DNA of 9,023 bases from CAYUNT01 sp964446285 (GTDB taxonomy: Bacteria; Sumerlaeota; Sumerlaeia; SLMS01; CAYUNT01): positions 1-9,023 of the forward strand of contig CAYUNT010000185.1 of the NCBI GenBank assembly GCA_964446285.1. The letters run 5' to 3'. Positions within the stretch are counted from its first letter, which is position 1, and every line of letters starts with the position of its first letter. Positions 6,277 through 9,023 of this stretch are shown in pieces. Both the position numbers and the translations under genes were made by a program. The notes beneath the pieces were generated by a model. It saw nothing but the letters and a program-made list of their open reading frames with translations. It was not told the origin of the DNA and made no database searches.

Positions 6277-8655
6277 TCAGGCTTCCCACTCAAGCACGAT
6301 CGCGGCGGGGCCGGGGGGAAGGTCGAGGTCGATGGGAGAGGAAACGGCAGGACCGGAATTGAGGCTGGAGTCGGGGCCGGAATTGAGACTGGATTTGCGA
6401 TTGGAATTGGGGCCGGAATCAGCATGGAGGCGGGCGGATTGGCTGGATTGGCCGGGAATTTCGACGCGAATGTTGCGGGGCGGGCGAATGACATGAATCC
6501 GAACGCGTGCGCCGGGCGAATCCATTTCAATGCGCGATGAAGATGCGCCGGGCGAATCGTCGAGGCGAGTGATCTGTGCGCCCTCGACATCGAGCACGCG
6601 CTGGCCGTCGAGCAGGCGGCGCGCCAGCAGAAAATCATAGGCCGCAATGGCCGCGCGCGTCGTCGAAATGAATTGCCGCGCTCGCGTGTCCCAATATCGC
6701 GCGCCGGTCTCGGCCAGGTCGATGTGCGAATCGGACGCGGTGGGATTCGTCGCGATCAAGTAGCCGTTGGCCGCGAGGTTCCATAGCACGCCCTCGCCCG
6801 CGACGATTTCCGGCGGACGCGCCCCAATTTCCGCCAAAATGTGCCGGACGATTGGCGCTACGGGCGGCAGAGTGCGCGGCCACAATCCCGAGCACAATGT
6901 CCATACGCCGCCCTTGGCTTTTTCCTTATCCGCGCGCGTTTTTTCGCTGTCCTGTCCGCCGCGAGCCGGCCGCATGACGAGCCACGGCAGATTCTCGATG
7001 TCCTCTTCGACAAGCACTTCCGTCCCGGGGCGCAGGCGCGCATCGAGCAGCCGGAAAATATACGCCCCGCCCGGCTGCCGAAGCGTTGGCGGAAGGCGTT
7101 TCAGCGGCGCGACGGGCTTCAGACGGCGGCTGCGATTGAGGATGCGCGGGCGCGCGGGCCATTCGGAGTCGAATCCGCACAGTTCGAGCAGCGCGGGCCA
7201 GGCGCGGTGGAGTTCGTCGTCGCCCGCGCGGTCGGCGCTGGCGGAATATCCATATCCCGACGCAAAAACCAGCGCGGCGCGCGGCGACTCGGGCGGGGCT
7301 TCGTCGATCCAGCGCGCGACGAGGCGCGTTTCCTCATCGGAAAGCGGGTGATATTCATCGAGCACGAGCAACCGCACCTCGGGATTGCATTCGAGCGAGC
7401 GCGCGAGCGTATCGGCATAAAACACCTTGAATGGAATCCGCCCAGCTGGTTCGACGCGGTCGCCCGTCGGCATGAGCGGCCCGGCCTCGAAGGCCATCTG
7501 GCGCGCGAAGGCCCAATACCTGTCAAAGATTTCCGAATGACGCAGCGGCCAGGCGTGTGACGTTCCGCGATACGAATACACAAACGCCACGCTGCATTGC
7601 GGACGCCCGAGGCGGCGCGTCGCCTCATTCGCGCGCCCAAGGAATTCGAGGTGTGGTTCGATCACGGGCAGGTCGCGCGGCACATACCAGTGGTGCGTCA
7701 TGCCTTCGGGCGCGGTGGCCAGGGCCGAGAGCGTCGCCGCGCGGAAGAAATCCATCGGAATCGCGTCGAACGCAAACCATTCGCGGTGTTCGTTCATCGC
7801 GTTGTTGACGCAGATGACGGGTTTTCCGAGCGCGTGAGCCATCGCCTCGGTGTAATAGAGCCGCGCTCCGGCCTCGTGCGTTGGAACGGGCGCCGTCGCC
7901 CCCGCATACACGTTATCCGGCTGCATCCGCACCACGACGAAATCGAGGCTGTCGAGGTGGATGATGCGCCCGAGATCGCAGGCGGTTTCGAAGGTCTCGT
8001 AAGGAGTATTTTCGAAAATCGGCGTAAAAAACCAGGGCATGACGCCGCATTTTTTCGCCCCGGCGGCTTTGGCTCCGTCGAGCAGATCGCGGTAAAACCC
8101 TGCCAGAACCTCTTTTTTCAGATACTGCACTTTCACATAAGAAGGCGATTCCTCGTGGCGCGCGGGATAGGGCGCGTCGGGGTAGCGGCGGCGGAATTCG
8201 GCGTGGAAACGGTCTTTCGCGCCAGGAATATCGACGGCGAACATAGGTTCTTCATACACGACCCAGTCGAATCCGCATTCGCGAACAAAGAATTCCGTGA
8301 ATTCCGCCAGCAATCGCTTCCACGCCTCGGACGCAAACGACGCGAAGCACACAAGGCGGTCATCCACGTTCGATGCGTGGAAAACGCACGGAGTATTGTC
8401 CACGGCGTGCTGCGCTTCGGCCGCGTCGAGGTCTTCGAGGTTCGCGAGCGTCGATTGGATTTGGATGGCGGCGGGCAGATTGCGCTCGTGGGCCATGCGG
8501 ACGAAGCGGCGGTAATTTTCGCCCGTGCGTCCGTGGAAAACGTCGCGGCGCGCCTGGGCGTAGAAGGCCGTATAAGCTGCGTCGCAATGCAGGCGAGCCA
8601 TGTCCAGGAAATAGCGCTCGCCTGCGTATTTGGGATGGGTGGGGAGGATGTTCAT
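6277..8655 (-). CDS. TIM-barrel glycoside-hydrolase-like protein (GH42-like architecture)
   Basis: This 792-residue protein starts at ATG 8655, with GGTGAT 5 bases upstream. Residues 10-345 read as a TIM barrel: alternating strands and helices include FDWVVYEEP (129-137), with E135/E136 where a catalytic acid would sit, and HLDSLDFVVVRM, GKPVICVNN and MTHHWYVPRD in later strands. Residues 400-495 (LLVLDEYHPLSDEETRLVARWI) resemble the glutamine-amidotransferase-like trimerisation domain of GH42 beta-galactosidases. The C-terminal 200 residues look like beta-sandwich sequence, ending in a repetitive Ser/Asn/Gly/Pro stretch (746-774). The family processes glycans, but substrate and second catalytic residue are not clear, so activity is inferred. 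There is no signal peptide, so it probably acts in the cytoplasm. The stop is followed by the terminator-like hairpins at 5811-6031. A GH-fold protein without hydrolase activity is an alternative. Confidence 0.8.
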   Translation of the reverse strand: MNILPTHPKYAGERYFLDMARLHCDAAYTAFYAQARRDVFHGRTGENYRRFVRMAHERNLPAAIQIQSTLANLEDLDAAEAQHAVDNTPCVFHASNVDDRLVCFASFASEAWKRLLAEFTEFFVRECGFDWVVYEEPMFAVDIPGAKDRFHAEFRRRYPDAPYPARHEESPSYVKVQYLKKEVLAGFYRDLLDGAKAAGAKKCGVMPWFFTPIFENTPYETFETACDLGRIIHLDSLDFVVVRMQPDNVYAGATAPVPTHEAGARLYYTEAMAHALGKPVICVNNAMNEHREWFAFDAIPMDFFRAATLSALATAPEGMTHHWYVPRDLPVIEPHLEFLGRANEATRRLGRPQCSVAFVYSYRGTSHAWPLRHSEIFDRYWAFARQMAFEAGPLMPTGDRVEPAGRIPFKVFYADTLARSLECNPEVRLLVLDEYHPLSDEETRLVARWIDEAPPESPRAALVFASGYGYSASADRAGDDELHRAWPALLELCGFDSEWPARPRILNRSRRLKPVAPLKRLPPTLRQPGGAYIFRLLDARLRPGTEVLVEEDIENLPWLVMRPARGGQDSEKTRADKEKAKGGVWTLCSGLWPRTLPPVAPIVRHILAEIGARPPEIVAGEGVLWNLAANGYLIATNPTASDSHIDLAETGARYWDTRARQFISTTRAAIAAYDFLLARRLLDGQRVLDVEGAQITRLDDSPGASSSRIEMDSPGARVRIHVIRPPRNIRVEIPGQSSQSARLHADSGPNSNRKSSLNSGPDSSLNSGPAVSSPIDLDLPPGPAAIVLEWEA
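6355..6414 (-). repeat. 24-bp tandem repeat inside the TIM-barrel gene
   Basis: Two 24-base units (6355-6378, 6379-6402) and a 12-base half unit (6403-6414), each starting GGAATT on the plus strand. On the coding strand they specify SSLNSGP-type copies (residues about 755-768). Each 24-base unit appears to be built from two related 12-base halves. The tail is probably a flexible linker, and its copy number could vary. Confidence 0.6.
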
Positions 8656-8733
8656 AAGGTATCACCGTTTATGGTAATGGATAAAAAGGCCCGCTGGACA
8701 AAGGAATCCAAGGGACAGAAAGGACGTGATGGG

Positions 8734-8768
8734 GAGTTGTGAGTTGTGGGTTGTGAGTTGTGAGCGAA
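8734..8768 (+). repeat. Heptamer repeat cluster A
   Basis: Five consecutive 7-mers in register: GAGTTGT twice, GGGTTGT, GAGTTGT, then the degenerate GAGCGAA. The unit resembles the short tandemly repeated heptamers described in cyanobacteria, although the unit sequence differs. Confidence 0.8.
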
Positions 8769-8799
8769 GAAGTGGGCAGTGAACAGTGGGAAGAGAAGG

Positions 8800-8855
8800 C
8801 AGTTGTGGATTGTGGGGCCAGAGTTGTGGGTTGTGGGTTGTGAGTTGTGAGTTAA
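8800..8855 (+). repeat. Heptamer repeat cluster B
   Basis: Eight 7-mers in one register: CAGTTGT, GGATTGT, GGGGCCA, GAGTTGT, GGGTTGT twice, GAGTTGT, GAGTTAA. The register is shifted by 3 bases from cluster A, so the two clusters are not one uninterrupted array. Confidence 0.75.
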
Positions 8856-8935
8856 GAGATGGAAAGCAAAAGGGTTGAAAGGACCAAGGAGATGACCTCG
8901 CACGGAAATCGAAAGCACTGCCTGTTGTCCACTTC

Positions 8936-8963
8936 TTAGCTCACAACTCACAACCCACAACTC
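8936..8963 (-). repeat. Heptamer repeat cluster C, inverted
   Basis: Read on the minus strand: GAGTTGT, GGGTTGT, GAGTTGT, GAGCTAA. It has the same unit order as cluster A but lies in opposite orientation, and similarity continues into the unique sequence beyond the heptamers. Confidence 0.75.
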
Positions 8964-9023
8964 GCAACACTAAACACACCCCCCTCAGCACTCTTCACCT
9001 CACAACTAACACAACACAACACA

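Larger units (their letters stand above)
8741..8963. repeat. 38-bp inverted repeat joining clusters A and C
   Basis: Bases 8741-8778 match the reverse complement of 8926-8963 at 36 of 38 positions. The match includes non-heptamer sequence (AAGAAGTGG), so it is a copied and inverted segment rather than a by-product of a shared unit. The 147 bases between the arms contain cluster B. Confidence 0.7.
8656..9023. other. Heptamer-rich region upstream of the TIM-barrel gene
   Basis: No gene is supported. A 102-codon minus-strand frame (8652-8960) is open because the 7-bp repeat rarely makes stops, and gives THNSQPTTHNS. A promoter for the TIM-barrel gene should lie in 8660-8740, but I find no convincing pair of boxes. 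Bases 8980-9023 hold further CACAAC-type sequence continuing past the edge. Confidence 0.5.

Noticed and set aside
5720..6289. 189-codon minus-strand frame through the intergenic repeat
   Set aside because: It is built mainly from the inverted repeat, which explains its openness; no start signal is seen.
7597..8742. 381-codon plus-strand frame antisense to the TIM-barrel gene
   Set aside because: It is a high-G+C shadow of a coherent minus-strand protein, with no domain signature or ribosome-binding site.
8652..8960. 102-codon minus-strand frame whose stop overlaps the TIM-barrel ATG
   Set aside because: The ATGA overlap is tempting, but the frame is mostly heptamer repeat (THNSQPTTHNS).
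8734..8963. CRISPR array
   Set aside because: Units are 7 bp and adjacent, with no spacers of regular length and no cas genes.

Overview
This is a high-G+C bacterial window; one 60-base line I counted, 7201-7260, has 42 G or C. All five genes I can support lie on the minus strand. No 16S rRNA, tRNA or clear marker gene is present, so lineage is a guess. The mix of a UvsW-like helicase relative, a GH42-like protein without a signal peptide, a REP-like hairpin repeat and heptamer arrays recalls environmental bacteria of the PVC/Sumerlaeota/Hydrogenedentota type, but I would not defend any of these.

Layout in the direction of transcription (right to left). Positions 8656-9023 hold no supported gene but are full of degenerate 7-bp repeats (GAGTTGT/GGGTTGT), with one cluster repeated in inverted orientation. 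Positions 6277-8655 encode a 792-aa TIM-barrel, glycoside-hydrolase-like protein. Positions 5716-6276 are non-coding and carry a 261-bp element with 54-bp inverted terminal arms (52/54 matched). Each arm contains a hairpin plus T-run, so the pair looks like two outward-facing terminators. Next come two tightly linked genes: a lower-G+C gene (4645-5697) for a protein with a PD-(D/E)XK-nuclease-like core, and 12 bases later a GT-B glycosyltransferase gene (2950-4632). An ArsR-type regulator follows (2418-2843), then a gap with a good sigma70-like promoter and a strong dyad, then a 573-aa UvsW-like superfamily 2 helicase relative (143-1864).

The most notable item is that last protein. Its domain order and the residues around each motif match UvsW/XPB-type helicases, but Walker A, DExH, SAT and the arginine-finger motif VI are all changed. 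The frame is still open over 573 codons. It looks like a retained, ATPase-dead helicase scaffold. The second notable item is the compositionally foreign nuclease-like gene, whose stop codon overlaps the glycosyltransferase ribosome-binding site. I see no evidence that the five genes form one pathway.
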